Position numbers and translations under genes: made by a program. The notes under the pieces are model-generated. The model saw only the letters and a program-made list of their open reading frames with translations, had not been told where the DNA came from and searched no databases. From NCBI RefSeq assembly GCF_022761035.1, contig NZ_JAKWJP010000001.1, positions 744,001 through 808,000 on the forward strand: a stretch of DNA of 64,000 nucleotides. Reading direction: 5' to 3'. The stretch comes from Microbacterium sp. SS28 (lineage in GTDB: Bacteria; Actinomycetota; Actinomycetes; Actinomycetales; Microbacteriaceae). Positions 25,261-34,679 of the stretch are shown here, in pieces; positions within the stretch are counted from its first letter, which is position 1, and each line of letters begins with the position of its first letter.

Positions 25261-26262
25261 TCAGCCCTTCGTGGCGCCCGCGGTGAGGCCGCCGACGATG
25301 TAGCGCTGCAGCAGGAGGAACACCACGACGACGGGGATCGCCGCCATGACGGCGCCTGCCGAGAAGGCCGACCAGTCCGCATAGCGCGGGTTCGACACGA
25401 GCTTGGTGAGGCCGACGACGAGCGTCTGCTTCTCGGGGTCGATGAGCATGACGCTCGCGATGACGTACTCGTTGACGATGCCGATGAACGAGAGCAGGCC
25501 CACGACCGCGAGGATCGGCGCCACCAGGCGCAGGATGATCGTGAAGAAGATGCGCGCGTGGCCGGCGCCGTCGATCTTCGCCGCCTCGTCGATCTCCTTC
25601 GGGATCGTGTTGAAGAACCCGTACATGAGGTACGTGTTCACGCCGAGTGCGCCGCCGAGGTAGATGAGGATCAGGCCCGTGAGCGTGTTGAGGCCGATCG
25701 CGGGGAACCAGTCGCCGATCGCGCTCATCATGAGGAAGATCGCGACGACGGCGAGCAGCTGCGGGAACATCTGCACGACGACGATCGTGATGAGACCCAC
25801 GCGGCGACCCGCGAAGCGCATGCGCGAGAACGCATAGGCGGCGAGCGCCCCGATCACGACCATCGTGAGGCCCGTCACCGACGCCACGATGAGCGTGTTG
25901 GCGAACCACATGGGGTACGGGATCTGCGGATCCGTGAGGATGCGGATGTAGCTGTCGAGGCCGATCGACGAGAACAGCTGGTTCGTTCCCGTGAGGGTGC
26001 CGTGCGGGTTGAGCGAGGCCGACACGACGTACAGGATCGGGAACACCGCGAAGATCGAGACGACGATCGCGATGAGGTGGCGCCAGCCGGTCGCGCCGAA
26101 CCACTTGCCGAAGCCGCGGCGGCGCTCGGGCCGCGCGGGCTTCGTCCGGGCCGTGCCCGCGATCGCGGTGTCGACCTGCTCGTCTGTGCCGCCGGCGGAG
26201 ACGACGAGCGTCGCGTTCTGCCCGACGGTCGTCTCAGCGTGAGGGATGCGGTCCTCGGTCAT
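25261..26262 (-). CDS. malG: Maltose/maltodextrin ABC transporter permease MalG-like
   Basis: 333 residues, six transmembrane segments with an N-terminal cytoplasmic extension of about 60 residues. The EAA motif that contacts the ATPase is EIDEAAKIDGAGHARIFF. Partner of the MalF-like permease: only one base lies between the malF stop and this ATG. E. coli MalG has 296 residues; the extra length is the N-terminal extension. The operon lacks a MalK-type ATPase, which in actinobacteria is usually supplied by a distant shared MsmK/MsiK gene. Confidence 0.88.
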   Translation of the reverse strand: MTEDRIPHAETTVGQNATLVVSAGGTDEQVDTAIAGTARTKPARPERRRGFGKWFGATGWRHLIAIVVSIFAVFPILYVVSASLNPHGTLTGTNQLFSSIGLDSYIRILTDPQIPYPMWFANTLIVASVTGLTMVVIGALAAYAFSRMRFAGRRVGLITIVVVQMFPQLLAVVAIFLMMSAIGDWFPAIGLNTLTGLILIYLGGALGVNTYLMYGFFNTIPKEIDEAAKIDGAGHARIFFTIILRLVAPILAVVGLLSFIGIVNEYVIASVMLIDPEKQTLVVGLTKLVSNPRYADWSAFSAGAVMAAIPVVVVFLLLQRYIVGGLTAGATKG

Positions 26263-26263
26263 G

Positions 26264-27883
26264 TCAGTTCAACTCCTCGAGGGCCTTGGTCTTGCGGAAG
26301 CTGATGACCGCGATGACGGTCACGACGATGAAGATCAGGATCGTGAACGCCGACGCGAGGCCGTAGTCGCGGTTCTGCCCCGTGAACGCGACCTTGTAGA
26401 CCATCGAGATCAGAATGTCGGTGTGCCCGACGGGGATCGACACGTCAGAGAAGCGCGGACCGCCGTTGGTGAGCATGTAGATGAGGTTGAAGTTGTTGAA
26501 GTTGAAAGCGAACGACGCGATCAGCAGCGGGGCGACGGTCACGAGCAGGAGCGGCAGCTTGATGCGCCGGAAGATCTGCCACGGGTTGGCGCCGTCGACG
26601 ACGGCGGCTTCGTTGACGTCCTCGGGGATGCCCTGCAGCGCCCCCATGCAGACGAGGAACATGTAGGGGAAGCCGAGCCAAAGGTTGACGATCAGGACGG
26701 ACACCTTGGCGAGCCACGGATCCGTGAGCCACGGGATCTCGGCCCCGCCGAGGAGCACCTGGTTGATGAAGCCGAAGCTCTCGTTCATCATGCCGGCCCA
26801 GATGAGCGCCGAGAGGAACGCGGGGAAAGCGTACGGCAGGATCAGCATCACGCGGTAGCCGTTGCGGAACCGCATGCGCTTGTCGTTGAAGACGATCGCG
26901 AGGAGGAGACCCAGGAAGAACGTCGTGGCGACCGAGATGATCGCGAAGACGAACGTCCATGCCGTCACAGCGACGAGGGGCCCCCGGATCGTGGTGTCGG
27001 TCAGCGCCCGCACGAAGTTGTCGAAGCCGACGAAGACCTGCCAGCCCGGCAGGAGCTGCTCGCCCGACTCGGAGGTGAACGCGCCCTCGCCGGTGTCGGC
27101 GTACACCGTGCCGGTCGTGGTGTCGGTCATGGTGCCGGCGTCGGCGTCGTACTCGAGGGTCGAGACGTACTGGTAGCCCTTCTGGCCGTCCTGCGTGCGG
27201 ATCGCCCCTTCGTTGGGGTCGGTGCTGAAGGCGACCGCGAGCTTCTCGACGTCGTTGCTGCGGCTCAGCACCTCGGCGAACGTCAGGGTGTCCCAGCCGT
27301 CGGCGGCGACGGCGTTGCCGCCCTCCATCGTCACGCCGTCGGCGGGATGCAGCGGCTCGGTGTTGGTGCCGAGGCTCACGTCTCCGTCGGTCGGGTCGGT
27401 CACGAGGAGGCCCAGGACGCCTGCGCGCTCGATGACGGCGACGTCGAACGTCGGGGAGTCCTCGACGCGGACGAGCGATGAGCGCATGAGTGACGCGATC
27501 GCCTGGTCCTGCGAGCCGTTGTGGCCCGTGCCGTAGTTCGTGAAGCCGATGTAGGCGGTGTAGACGAGCGTGAAGATCTGGAACAGGACGAGCAGGATGA
27601 TGCCCGGTGTGAGGTACTTCGCGGGAATCGTCCTGCGCGAGAAGTAGACCCAGTTGACGACGGCCGTCACGCCGACGATGAGCGCCAGCACGAGCCATTC
27701 GCTGTAGAGCGACAGGACGATCGCCGCATAGAGCGCGATGGCGTCGACGATCGCGATGAGCGCGATCTTGAGGATCAGCCAGCGGAGACGGCCGGATGCG
27801 GCATCCGCGATCCCGGCGGCCTGCCGCTGCCTCTTGGTGGGCGGCGCCGCCTCGTCGGTCGGCGCCTCGATGGTGTCGGTCAT
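26264..27883 (-). CDS. malF: Maltose/maltodextrin ABC transporter permease MalF-like
   Basis: 539 residues. Three N-terminal membrane segments are followed by a large extracytoplasmic loop (about residues 110-290) like the P2 domain of MalF, then the core permease segments and the EAA motif DVNEAAVVDGANPWQIF. The size and the P2-like loop argue for a maltose/maltodextrin system rather than a generic sugar permease. The ATG at 27883 has GAGGACG upstream. Confidence 0.88.
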   Translation of the reverse strand: MTDTIEAPTDEAAPPTKRQRQAAGIADAASGRLRWLILKIALIAIVDAIALYAAIVLSLYSEWLVLALIVGVTAVVNWVYFSRRTIPAKYLTPGIILLVLFQIFTLVYTAYIGFTNYGTGHNGSQDQAIASLMRSSLVRVEDSPTFDVAVIERAGVLGLLVTDPTDGDVSLGTNTEPLHPADGVTMEGGNAVAADGWDTLTFAEVLSRSNDVEKLAVAFSTDPNEGAIRTQDGQKGYQYVSTLEYDADAGTMTDTTTGTVYADTGEGAFTSESGEQLLPGWQVFVGFDNFVRALTDTTIRGPLVAVTAWTFVFAIISVATTFFLGLLLAIVFNDKRMRFRNGYRVMLILPYAFPAFLSALIWAGMMNESFGFINQVLLGGAEIPWLTDPWLAKVSVLIVNLWLGFPYMFLVCMGALQGIPEDVNEAAVVDGANPWQIFRRIKLPLLLVTVAPLLIASFAFNFNNFNLIYMLTNGGPRFSDVSIPVGHTDILISMVYKVAFTGQNRDYGLASAFTILIFIVVTVIAVISFRKTKALEELN

Positions 27884-27908
27884 GCATCGTCCTCGTCGTC
27901 GGAAACAG

Positions 27909-27940
27909 GACCGGGGTGGATGCCAGCACCCACCCCGGTC
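27909..27940 (-). other. Intercistronic hairpin between malE and malF
   Basis: A perfect 11-bp stem (27909-27919 with 27930-27940) and 10-base loop lie in the 84-base gap. Such hairpins commonly protect the binding-protein message or partly terminate transcription so that MalE is made in excess of the permeases. Confidence 0.6.
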
Positions 27941-27967
27941 GGATGTCGTGGCCCGAAGGCCCGCGAC

Positions 27968-29194
27968 CTACTGGATGGCGGCCGTCACGTCGTCGACGAG
28001 CTTCTGCCACGTCGTCGTCGGGTCGGCACCGTTGATGATGGCGGCCTCAGCGACACCCCAGAACTGCCAGACCGAGCCCATCGCGGGGATCGCGGGCATC
28101 GGGACGGCCTCGGCGCCGACGGCCTGGAAGCCGGCGATGATCGGGTCGCTCGCGGCGGTGTCGGCTGCGACGGTGAGCGCGGGCAGGACGTGACCCGCCT
28201 CGAAGAGCTCGAGCTGGACCTCTTCGGTGCCGATGTAGTTGACGAGGAAGTCGTTCGCGGCGACCTTGTTGTCGGACTCCGAGCTGACGAAGAAGCCCTT
28301 GACGCCGGCGAACGGCTGAGCCGCGGCACCCGTCGGGCTGGGGACGGTGTCGATCGCGACGTTGAGGCCCGCGTCGATCGCCGAGCCGACGTTCCAGGGA
28401 CCGGTCAGCCAGAAGGCCGCCTCGCCCGCGAGGAACTTGTCCTTCGCGATCTGGCCGTCGATGTCGGTGTTGAAGTTGCCGGCCGCACCCTGTGCGCCGA
28501 GCCACGTCGCGAACTCGAAGCCGCCCTCGCTGCCGAGCTGCAGGTCGGCCGGGTCGTAGTTGCCGTCGGCGTCCGTGCCGAACACGGGAGCGCCGAACGC
28601 CGTCTGGAACGGGTACAGGTGGTACGGGTTGCCCTCGGCGCCCTGCTCGACGACGAACGGGGTCGCGAGGCCTGCGGCCTGGCCCTTGGCGATCATGTCG
28701 TCGAAGCTCGTGGCGGGCTCGGCGATGATGTCGGCGTTGCGGAGGACCGCGATGTTCTCGACGGCGTACGGGAGCATGTAGGTCGTGCCCTCGTAGTTCG
28801 AGGCCTGCAGCGCGACCGGGAGGTAGTCGCCGGCGGTGTCGCCGAGCTCGATGGGGGCCACGACGCCGTTGGTCGACAGCTCGCCGAGCCAGTCGTGCGC
28901 ACCCATGACGACGTCCGGGCCCTTGCCCGTGGGCGCCTGCTGGATGAAGTCGTCCTTGATCGTGTTGTTGTCCTTGCCGACGAGCTCGACCGTGACGCCG
29001 GTCTTCTCCTCGTAGGACTTGGCCGCGCCCTTGAGCGCGTCGACGCGCTCCGAGTCGACCCACACGGTCAGCGTCGTGGCGGCGGCGTCTTCGGTCGCGG
29101 CGGGCTCTTCGGCGTTGCTTGCGCAGCCGGCGAGGACGATCGACACGGCGGCGATGCCGCCGAGTGCCAGCCAGCTCTTCTTGTTCACCTTCAT
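27968..29194 (-). CDS. malE: Maltose/maltodextrin-binding lipoprotein MalE-like
   Basis: 408 residues of the family 1 extracellular solute-binding proteins. A lipoprotein signal peptide ends at VLAG-C24, so the protein is tethered to the membrane outside. DVVMGAHDWLGEL and AAFWLTGPWNVGSA resemble maltose-binding proteins. First gene of the malE-malF-malG operon, behind three LacI-type operators. The ATG at 29194 gives the intact lipoprotein signal. Confidence 0.9.
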   Translation of the reverse strand: MKVNKKSWLALGGIAAVSIVLAGCASNAEEPAATEDAAATTLTVWVDSERVDALKGAAKSYEEKTGVTVELVGKDNNTIKDDFIQQAPTGKGPDVVMGAHDWLGELSTNGVVAPIELGDTAGDYLPVALQASNYEGTTYMLPYAVENIAVLRNADIIAEPATSFDDMIAKGQAAGLATPFVVEQGAEGNPYHLYPFQTAFGAPVFGTDADGNYDPADLQLGSEGGFEFATWLGAQGAAGNFNTDIDGQIAKDKFLAGEAAFWLTGPWNVGSAIDAGLNVAIDTVPSPTGAAAQPFAGVKGFFVSSESDNKVAANDFLVNYIGTEEVQLELFEAGHVLPALTVAADTAASDPIIAGFQAVGAEAVPMPAIPAMGSVWQFWGVAEAAIINGADPTTTWQKLVDDVTAAIQ

Positions 29195-29282
29195 CGGTGC
29201 AGTGCCTCTCTGGGAGTTCTGAGTAGGTCGGCGGCGTTGCCGTTCGCAACACCGCGGACACTGGGACTCGATGCTTGCCGGA

Positions 29283-29411
29283 TGCAAGCGCTTACATTCG
29301 TAACATAGCGTTCGAGATTTCACGTGGTCGAATCCCGCTTTCGATATGAGTTCGTGATCTGTGAGGGCATACGCAAGCGTTTCCAGATGCCCCGGGATGT
29401 AATCGCTTGCA
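29283..29411. promoter_or_regulatory. Three LacI-type operators upstream of malE
   Basis: TGCAAGCGCTTACA (29283-29296), CGCAAGCGTTTCCA (29372-29385) and TGTAATCGCTTGCA (29398-29411) all fit the LacI/MalR or catabolite element pattern TGNAANCGNTTNCA around a central CG. TATGTT on the minus strand just upstream of the first site may be the malE -10 box. The regulator gene is not in the window. Confidence 0.6.
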
Positions 29412-29448
29412 GCATCCCGCCTCCCGCACCCCTCGCGACGAGCGCGGC

Positions 29449-29454
29449 TAGACT
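29449..29454 (+). promoter_or_regulatory. -10 box of leaderless yajQ promoter
   Basis: TAGACT followed by six bases and the ATG at 29461; no ribosome binding site is present. Confidence 0.5.
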
Positions 29455-29460
29455 CCCCGC

Positions 29461-29949
29461 ATGGCAGATTCCTCGTTCGACATCGTCAGCAAGGTCGACC
29501 ACCAGGAGGCCGACAACGCGCTGAATCAGGCACGCAAAGAGATCGAGCAGCGCTACGACTTCAAGGGCACCGACGCCTCGATCGAGTGGAGCGGCGAAGC
29601 CGTCCTGATCAAGGCGAGCACTGAGGAGCGCGCCAAGGCCGTGCTGGACGTCTTCCAGACGAAGCTCATCAAGCGCGGCATCTCGCTGAAGAGCCTCGAG
29701 TCCGGCGATCCCGTGCCGGGCAGCAAGGAATTCCGGATCACGTCGACGATCAAGGACGGCATCTCGTCCGAGAACGCCAAGAAGATCAGCAAGCTCATCC
29801 GCGACGAGGGCCCCAAGTCGGTCAAGTCGCAGATCCAGGGCGACGAGCTGCGTGTGCAGTCCAAGTCCCGCGACGACCTCCAGGAGGTGCAGCGCCTGCT
29901 CAAGGCCGCCGACCTCGAGGTCGACCTGCAGTTCATCAACTACCGGTAG
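29461..29949 (+). CDS. yajQ: YajQ family cyclic-di-GMP-binding protein
   Basis: 162 residues, full-length Yaj[21 protein letters not shown] at the start, QRYDFKGT, and [22 protein letters not shown] followed by the conserved end DLQFINYR. YajQ proteins bind RNA, and in some bacteria cyclic di-GMP, acting as regulators or co-factors of transcription; the role in actinobacteria is not settled. Monocistronic, divergent from malE. Confidence 0.93.
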   Translation: MADSSFDIVSKVDHQEADNALNQARKEIEQRYDFKGTDASIEWSGEAVLIKASTEERAKAVLDVFQTKLIKRGISLKSLESGDPVPGSKEFRITSTIKDGISSENAKKISKLIRDEGPKSVKSQIQGDELRVQSKSRDDLQEVQRLLKAADLEVDLQFINYR

Positions 29950-30058
29950 GGCCTCCACCGGCTCGAACGGGTGATTCCCGGTCTGCATCGAGGTGCGGCC
30001 CAGGAGTCGCTCAGCGCGCGTTGCTAGCGTCGGAAACCCGACGACCACTGGAGACGAC

Positions 30059-30823
30059 GTGAGCGACGACCCCACCCTGGGCCTCACCCTTGGCGGCGGC
30101 GGCGCCTTCGGCGCGGCGCACGTCGGCGTGCTGCAGGTGCTCGCGGAGCGCGGCATCCGTCCCGGCATCGTGACGGGCACGAGTTCGGGCGCGCTCATCG
30201 CCGCCGCCTACGCCGCGGGGCTCGAGGCGCAGGAGATCGAGGATGCCGCGCGATCGTTCCGCTGGCGCCAGATCGCACGGTGGTCGCTGCGCCCGCGCTG
30301 GGGCCTGCTCGACACGCACGCCGTGACCGACGGCGTGCACCGCGTGCTGGGCGAGGATCCGCTCATCGAGCACCTCCCCCGCCGGTTCGGCGCGTTCGCG
30401 ACCGATCTGCGCACGCGAGACGGGGTCATCCTCGACCGCGGACGCCTCAGTGTCGCGCTCCGCTCGACGATCGCGGTGCCGGGACTGCTCCCGCCCGTGC
30501 GCCGCGACGGCGTCCTGCTCGCCGACGGCGGCATGGTCGACAACGTGCCGGTCACGGCGACCCGCAGCCTCGGCGCCGAGCGCAACATCGTCGTGCGGCT
30601 GCACGCGAAGTGGGAGAACGTCCGCATGATGCGCACCGTTACCCGCACCGCCGACCTCGCGAGCGACCCGTCGGTCGTGCTCGTCCAGCCCGAGATGCAG
30701 CGCATGGCGCAGTGGACGATGTCGGACGTGCCGCGGCTCATCGCCGAGGGACGCCGGGCCGCGACGGCCGCGCTCGACGCGGCAGCGCTGCGCGATGCGC
30801 GCACGAGCGCCGCCTTCGCCTGA
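30059..30823 (+). CDS. Patatin-like phospholipase family protein
   Basis: 254 residues of the bacterial patatin family. The oxyanion-hole GGGGAFG (near residue 12), the nucleophile motif GTSSG and the dyad aspartate DGG in LLADGGMVDNVPV are all present, so it is probably an active lipid hydrolase in the cytoplasm. The GTG at 30059 has TGGAG upstream and starts just before the conserved oxyanion strand; a longer start lacks support. Confidence 0.85.
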   Translation: MSDDPTLGLTLGGGGAFGAAHVGVLQVLAERGIRPGIVTGTSSGALIAAAYAAGLEAQEIEDAARSFRWRQIARWSLRPRWGLLDTHAVTDGVHRVLGEDPLIEHLPRRFGAFATDLRTRDGVILDRGRLSVALRSTIAVPGLLPPVRRDGVLLADGGMVDNVPVTATRSLGAERNIVVRLHAKWENVRMMRTVTRTADLASDPSVVLVQPEMQRMAQWTMSDVPRLIAEGRRAATAALDAAALRDARTSAAFA

Positions 30824-30940
30824 CCCGACGCCCGCACACCAGCCCGAGTTCGCTGCGCCCGCCGTTCAGCACGCCGGGGCCCTTGCGGGCCATTCGCGCG
30901 GTCGCCAGGATGAGGGCGTCGACGACGACAGGAGGACCCC

Positions 30941-31117
30941 ATGGCCGGCAAGTACGAGCTCTACACGGATGCGGGCGGCAAGTTCAGGTTCCGGCTGAAG
31001 GCGTCGAACGGCCAGGTCATCGCCTCGTCCGAGGCGTACGAGTCGAAGGCGTCGGCCGAGAACGGCATCGCCTCGGTCAAGGCGAACGCCGGCTCCGAGA
31101 CGGTCGACCTCACCTGA
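30941..31117 (+). CDS. YegP family (DUF1508) small protein
   Basis: 58 residues: AGKYELYTDAGGKFRFRLKA, NGQVIASSEAYESKASAENG and the C-terminal VDLT fit one YegP/DUF1508 beta-alpha-beta unit. Function unknown. A strong GGAGG lies 5 bases before the ATG. Confidence 0.85.
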   Translation: MAGKYELYTDAGGKFRFRLKASNGQVIASSEAYESKASAENGIASVKANAGSETVDLT

Positions 31118-31217
31118 CGCGCGCGGCGCGGCATCCCGAATCCGGTGCCGCTGCGGAGCATTGCGCATCGTGACGCGCGACGTTGCGTCGCGAGCGCGGG
31201 GGTCGGACAGTGGACGG

Positions 31218-31943
31218 ATGCCGGACGCCTCCCCCGCCACGATCCTCGAAGTGCCGCACGCCGACGCGAGCGTGCTCGACAACGCCGCGTGGCATTCGCT
31301 CGCGGGCCCGCACGCGTCGTTCGCGATCGGCGACGACCTCGTGCGGCGCTACCCCGAAGACGTGGCGCCTTTCGTCGCCGTGCGCGCGTGGGACGAGCCT
31401 GGCGTGTGGGACTCGCTCGCCGCGCTCGTCGGGCCGGGCGCCGAGGTCGGCCTGTCGGGCTTCGACGGCGAGTTCCCCGAGGGCTGGGAGGTCGTCGGCC
31501 GGGGCGAGGGCGTGCAGCTCGTGGAGACCGACGCGCTCCAGCCCCGCCCGGACGCCGAGGCGATCCTGCTCGGCGCCGACGACGCGGCCGAGATGCTCGC
31601 GATCGTCGAGCGGAACCAGCCCGGCCCGTTCCGCCCGCGCACCTACGAGCTCGGCCGGTACATCGGGATCCGCCGCGGCGGCCGGCTCGTCGCGATGGCC
31701 GGCGAGCGCCTGCATCCCGAGGGCTGGACCGAGATCAGCGCCGTCGCGACCGATGCCGACCACCGGCGTCAGGGACTGGCATCCCGTCTCGTCCTGGACG
31801 TCGCCTTCCACATCCAGCAGCGCGGCGACCGCGCTCTGCTGCACGCCGCCGCGACGAACGTCGGCGCCATCGCCGCGTATGAGCGCCTGGGCTTCGCGCT
31901 GCGTCGCCGCACGGTGTTCTCGGCGGTGCGCACGCCCGCGTAG
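31218..31943 (+). CDS. GNAT family N-acetyltransferase, double-length
   Basis: 241 residues. The C-terminal half is a canonical GNAT domain (VAMAGERLHPEGWTEISAVATD, HRRQGLASRLVLDVAF acetyl-CoA loop, AAYERLGFALRRRTVFS). The N-terminal 110 residues may be a degenerate second domain, as in FR47-like acetyltransferases. Substrate unknown. No good ribosome site precedes the ATG at 31218. It is convergent with the monooxygenase genes. Confidence 0.75.
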   Translation: MPDASPATILEVPHADASVLDNAAWHSLAGPHASFAIGDDLVRRYPEDVAPFVAVRAWDEPGVWDSLAALVGPGAEVGLSGFDGEFPEGWEVVGRGEGVQLVETDALQPRPDAEAILLGADDAAEMLAIVERNQPGPFRPRTYELGRYIGIRRGGRLVAMAGERLHPEGWTEISAVATDADHRRQGLASRLVLDVAFHIQQRGDRALLHAAATNVGAIAAYERLGFALRRRTVFSAVRTPA

Positions 31944-31962
31944 GGCACGCTCCCGCCTGACC

Positions 31963-32000
31963 GCGGCGCGCCCGCGGACGGCACGGCGCGCGGGCGCCGC
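31963..32000. terminator. Hairpin between convergent genes
   Basis: GCGGCG (31963-31968) and CCCGCG (31971-31976) pair with CGCGGG (31989-31994) and CGCCGC (31995-32000), giving a 12-bp stem with a two-base bulge between the converging GNAT and monooxygenase genes. No T-run is seen. Confidence 0.4.
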
Positions 32001-32070
32001 CTCAGCCGGGCAGGATGCGCGCGGTCCGTGGCGCGCGCAGCGCCCCCCACGCGACCCCGCCCCGCGGGCG

Positions 32071-33483
32071 TCACACCGGAACGGCCTCGGCCTCGAGCTC
32101 CGCGAGCGCGGGCACGCGATGGCCCACGGTCTCGGGCAGGCCGAGGTTCTCGCGCAGCGTCGTCCCGGGGTACTCGCGCGGGTAGGCGCCGCGCTCCTGC
32201 AGCTCGGGCACGAGCAGGTCGACGACGTCGCCGAGTCCGTCCGGGAAGGCGTCCGGCGTCACGTTGAGGCCGTCGAACGCGTCGGACCGCACGAAGTGCA
32301 CGAGCTCGTCCGCGACCGCGCCGGGCGTGCCGACGAAGGCGCGCGCCCTGGTCAGGTGATCGACGAGCTGACGGATGCTGTAGCCCCGCGCCTCGGCGAT
32401 CGCGCGCCATTCGCGGATCTTCGCCGACGGCTCGTGCCCCGTATGGACGATCCCGTGCGTGCGGCTCTGCCGGTCGGCGGCGGGCGCGTGCTCCGGGAGC
32501 GGGCCGTCGAGGTCGACGTGGCCGAGGTCCTCCTGCCAGACCTCCTCGACGATCTGGCGGATGCGCCGATCCGTGAGTAATCGCTCGCGCAGGTGGCGCG
32601 CCTTCTCCTGAGCCTCCGCGTCGGTCGCGCCCAGCACGATCGATGCTCCGGGGATCACCAGGATGTCGTCGCCCGGCCGCCCGTACGCGCGGGCGCGCCG
32701 GCGGATGTCGGCCGTGAACGCGACCGCGTCGTCGAACTCGATGCGGTGCGTGAAGATCCCCTCCGCGCGCCGGGCGGCGAAGTCGCGGCCCTCGTCCGAA
32801 TCGCCCGCCTGGAAGTAGACGGCCTGACCCTGGGGACTCGGCGGCACCTGCGGCAGCACGCGCGCGCTCAGGTGCTCGCCCGCGCGGTCGACGAGCGTGA
32901 GCGCGTCCGGACGGAGCCAGGATGCGGCATCCCGATCCGCGGCGATCGCGTCCGCACCGAAGCCGTCCCAGATCGCCTGGACGGCCGCGACGTGCTCCTC
33001 GGCGTAGCGGTACCGGTTGTGGCGATCGAGGAAGCCGCCGCGGCGGAAGTTCTCGCCCGTCCAGCCGTTGTCGGTCGTGACGACGTTCCAGCCCGCGCGC
33101 CCACGGCTGAGCAGGTCGACCGTCGCGATGCGGCGGGCGAGGTCGACGGGGTCGGTGTACGTCGTGTTGAGCGTCGCGACGAGCCCGATCCGGCTCGTCC
33201 CGGCTGCGAGGTGCGCGAAGAGCGCGAGCGCGTCGGGCCGGCCCGTCACGGCGATGTCGTTGAGCGCGCCCAGATGCTCGCGCAGGCGCAGACTCTCGCC
33301 CAGGAAGACGGCGCTGAAGAGCCCGCGCTCGGCCTCCTGCACGAGCGCGAGGTACGCCGCGGGTTCGTAGTAGTCGCGCAGCCGGGGCGTGCGCGACCAG
33401 TCGTAGATCGGTCCGAACGGCTGGAAGACGTTGAGGTGGAGGCGGGCGTTCGGGCGCGGATAGTCCTGGCGACGGTCGTTCAT
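32071..33483 (-). CDS. FMN-dependent monooxygenase of the NtaA/SnaA/DszA group
   Basis: 470 residues of the luciferase-like monooxygenase family, long subgroup (NtaA/SnaA/DszA/SoxA). GRAGWNVVTTDNGWTGENF, VYFQAGDSDEGRDFAARRAEGIFT and DGLNVTPDAFPDGL are typical. These enzymes use reduced FMN from a partner reductase to attack sulfones, amines or aminopolycarboxylates. The ATG at 33483 has GGGAGGAAC upstream and overlaps the stop of the next luciferase-like gene as ATGA. Proximity to a cysteine-synthase-like gene suggests sulfur scavenging, an inference only. Confidence 0.85.
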   Translation of the reverse strand: MNDRRQDYPRPNARLHLNVFQPFGPIYDWSRTPRLRDYYEPAAYLALVQEAERGLFSAVFLGESLRLREHLGALNDIAVTGRPDALALFAHLAAGTSRIGLVATLNTTYTDPVDLARRIATVDLLSRGRAGWNVVTTDNGWTGENFRRGGFLDRHNRYRYAEEHVAAVQAIWDGFGADAIAADRDAASWLRPDALTLVDRAGEHLSARVLPQVPPSPQGQAVYFQAGDSDEGRDFAARRAEGIFTHRIEFDDAVAFTADIRRRARAYGRPGDDILVIPGASIVLGATDAEAQEKARHLRERLLTDRRIRQIVEEVWQEDLGHVDLDGPLPEHAPAADRQSRTHGIVHTGHEPSAKIREWRAIAEARGYSIRQLVDHLTRARAFVGTPGAVADELVHFVRSDAFDGLNVTPDAFPDGLGDVVDLLVPELQERGAYPREYPGTTLRENLGLPETVGHRVPALAELEAEAVPV

Positions 33484-34574
33484 CGTTCCTCCCTCGCGAG
33501 CGCGAAGACATTGGCGGGGCGCGCGAGCTCGAACTGGTCGCGCAGGGTCTCTCCCGAGGCGGGTGCCCGCAGGACGCCGGCGTCGTCGAGGCGGGGCAGC
33601 ACGTCGGACGCGATGATCGGCAGGTCGACGTCGATCACGGCCGGGTGCAGACGGATGCCGTCGACGTGCACCGCGAGCGCCGTGAGCCGGCTCGCGACGT
33701 GAGCGGGCGACCCCGCGATCCGCAGCCGCTCCCCCGCCGGCCACGGCGTGGACGCGTCGAGCGCGTGGAGCCGCTCCGCCGCGGAGAGCCCCTCGGCCGC
33801 GAGCACGATCTCGACGGAGGCGACGGTGCGCGGGATGCCCGCCTCGGCCGCGGCACGGGCGCGCGCGATGACCCACCGGTCGCTGGGCCCCGTGACGACG
33901 GCGACGTCGACGAGCGGCGCGAGCGCCCCGTGGGCCTCCTCCGCCCACACGACGAGCTGACCCTGCGGCGGCCGGGGAAGGAGACCCGGACCCTTGATCG
34001 AGAACGACTCGCCGACGACATCCGCATAGTGCCAGCGGTCCAGATCGAGGAAGCGGTCGCCCGCGGCATCCGCGATGAGGACGTCGTCCTCCCACGTGTC
34101 CCACAGGCGCCGCACGGCGCCCACGACGTCTCTCGCCTCGCGCACCGCCGTCGCGCCGTCGGCGTGCGGCGCCCGCCCGTACCCGGATGCGACCTCGGCG
34201 GAATCGACGGCCCGCACGAGCCAGCCGCCGCGCCCCTGCGAGGCCCAGTCGAGCGTGCTGAGCTGATTGGCGAGGTGGTACGGCTCCGCGTGGATCGCGT
34301 TGGCGGTCGGCACGAGACCGATGCGGGTGCTCGAGGCCGCGGCGAAGGACGCCGTCTCGATCGGGTCGAGCGCCGCGAGGACGTCGGGCCCGGATGCCGC
34401 ATCCTGCCGTTCCGGGAAAGTCGCGAAGCCCAGTCCCGCGGCGTCGACGGCGGCGATGCGCGCCGCGATCAGGCGGGGGTCGAACAGCTCCGCCGGCGAA
34501 TGGTGCGACACCCGCCAGGCCGCCGGATGCGCGCCGTCGCCCTCGAGATCGATCCCGATCGGGATGCGGCTCAT
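33480..34574 (-). CDS. Luciferase-like (LLM class) flavin-dependent oxidoreductase
   Basis: 364 residues. The first gene of the pair, translationally coupled to the NtaA-type enzyme. RIGLVPTANAIHAEPYHLANQLSTLDWASQGRGGW is split by short gaps but follows the LLM barrel pattern; the C-terminal half is shorter than in the partner. GGGGAGGAC lies 5 bases before the ATG at 34574. Whether it is a second monooxygenase with its own substrate or acts with the partner is unknown. Confidence 0.78.
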   Translation of the reverse strand: MSRIPIGIDLEGDGAHPAAWRVSHHSPAELFDPRLIAARIAAVDAAGLGFATFPERQDAASGPDVLAALDPIETASFAAASSTRIGLVPTANAIHAEPYHLANQLSTLDWASQGRGGWLVRAVDSAEVASGYGRAPHADGATAVREARDVVGAVRRLWDTWEDDVLIADAAGDRFLDLDRWHYADVVGESFSIKGPGLLPRPPQGQLVVWAEEAHGALAPLVDVAVVTGPSDRWVIARARAAAEAGIPRTVASVEIVLAAEGLSAAERLHALDASTPWPAGERLRIAGSPAHVASRLTALAVHVDGIRLHPAVIDVDLPIIASDVLPRLDDAGVLRAPASGETLRDQFELARPANVFALAREER

Positions 34575-34679
34575 GGTGTCCTCCCCTGCCGGGGACGCCG
34601 TCCGCGCCCCGTCCGCCGCATCGTATGGCGAGCCCTGCACGCCGCGTCCGGGTCGTGCGTCATACGGCGTCAAGTCCCG

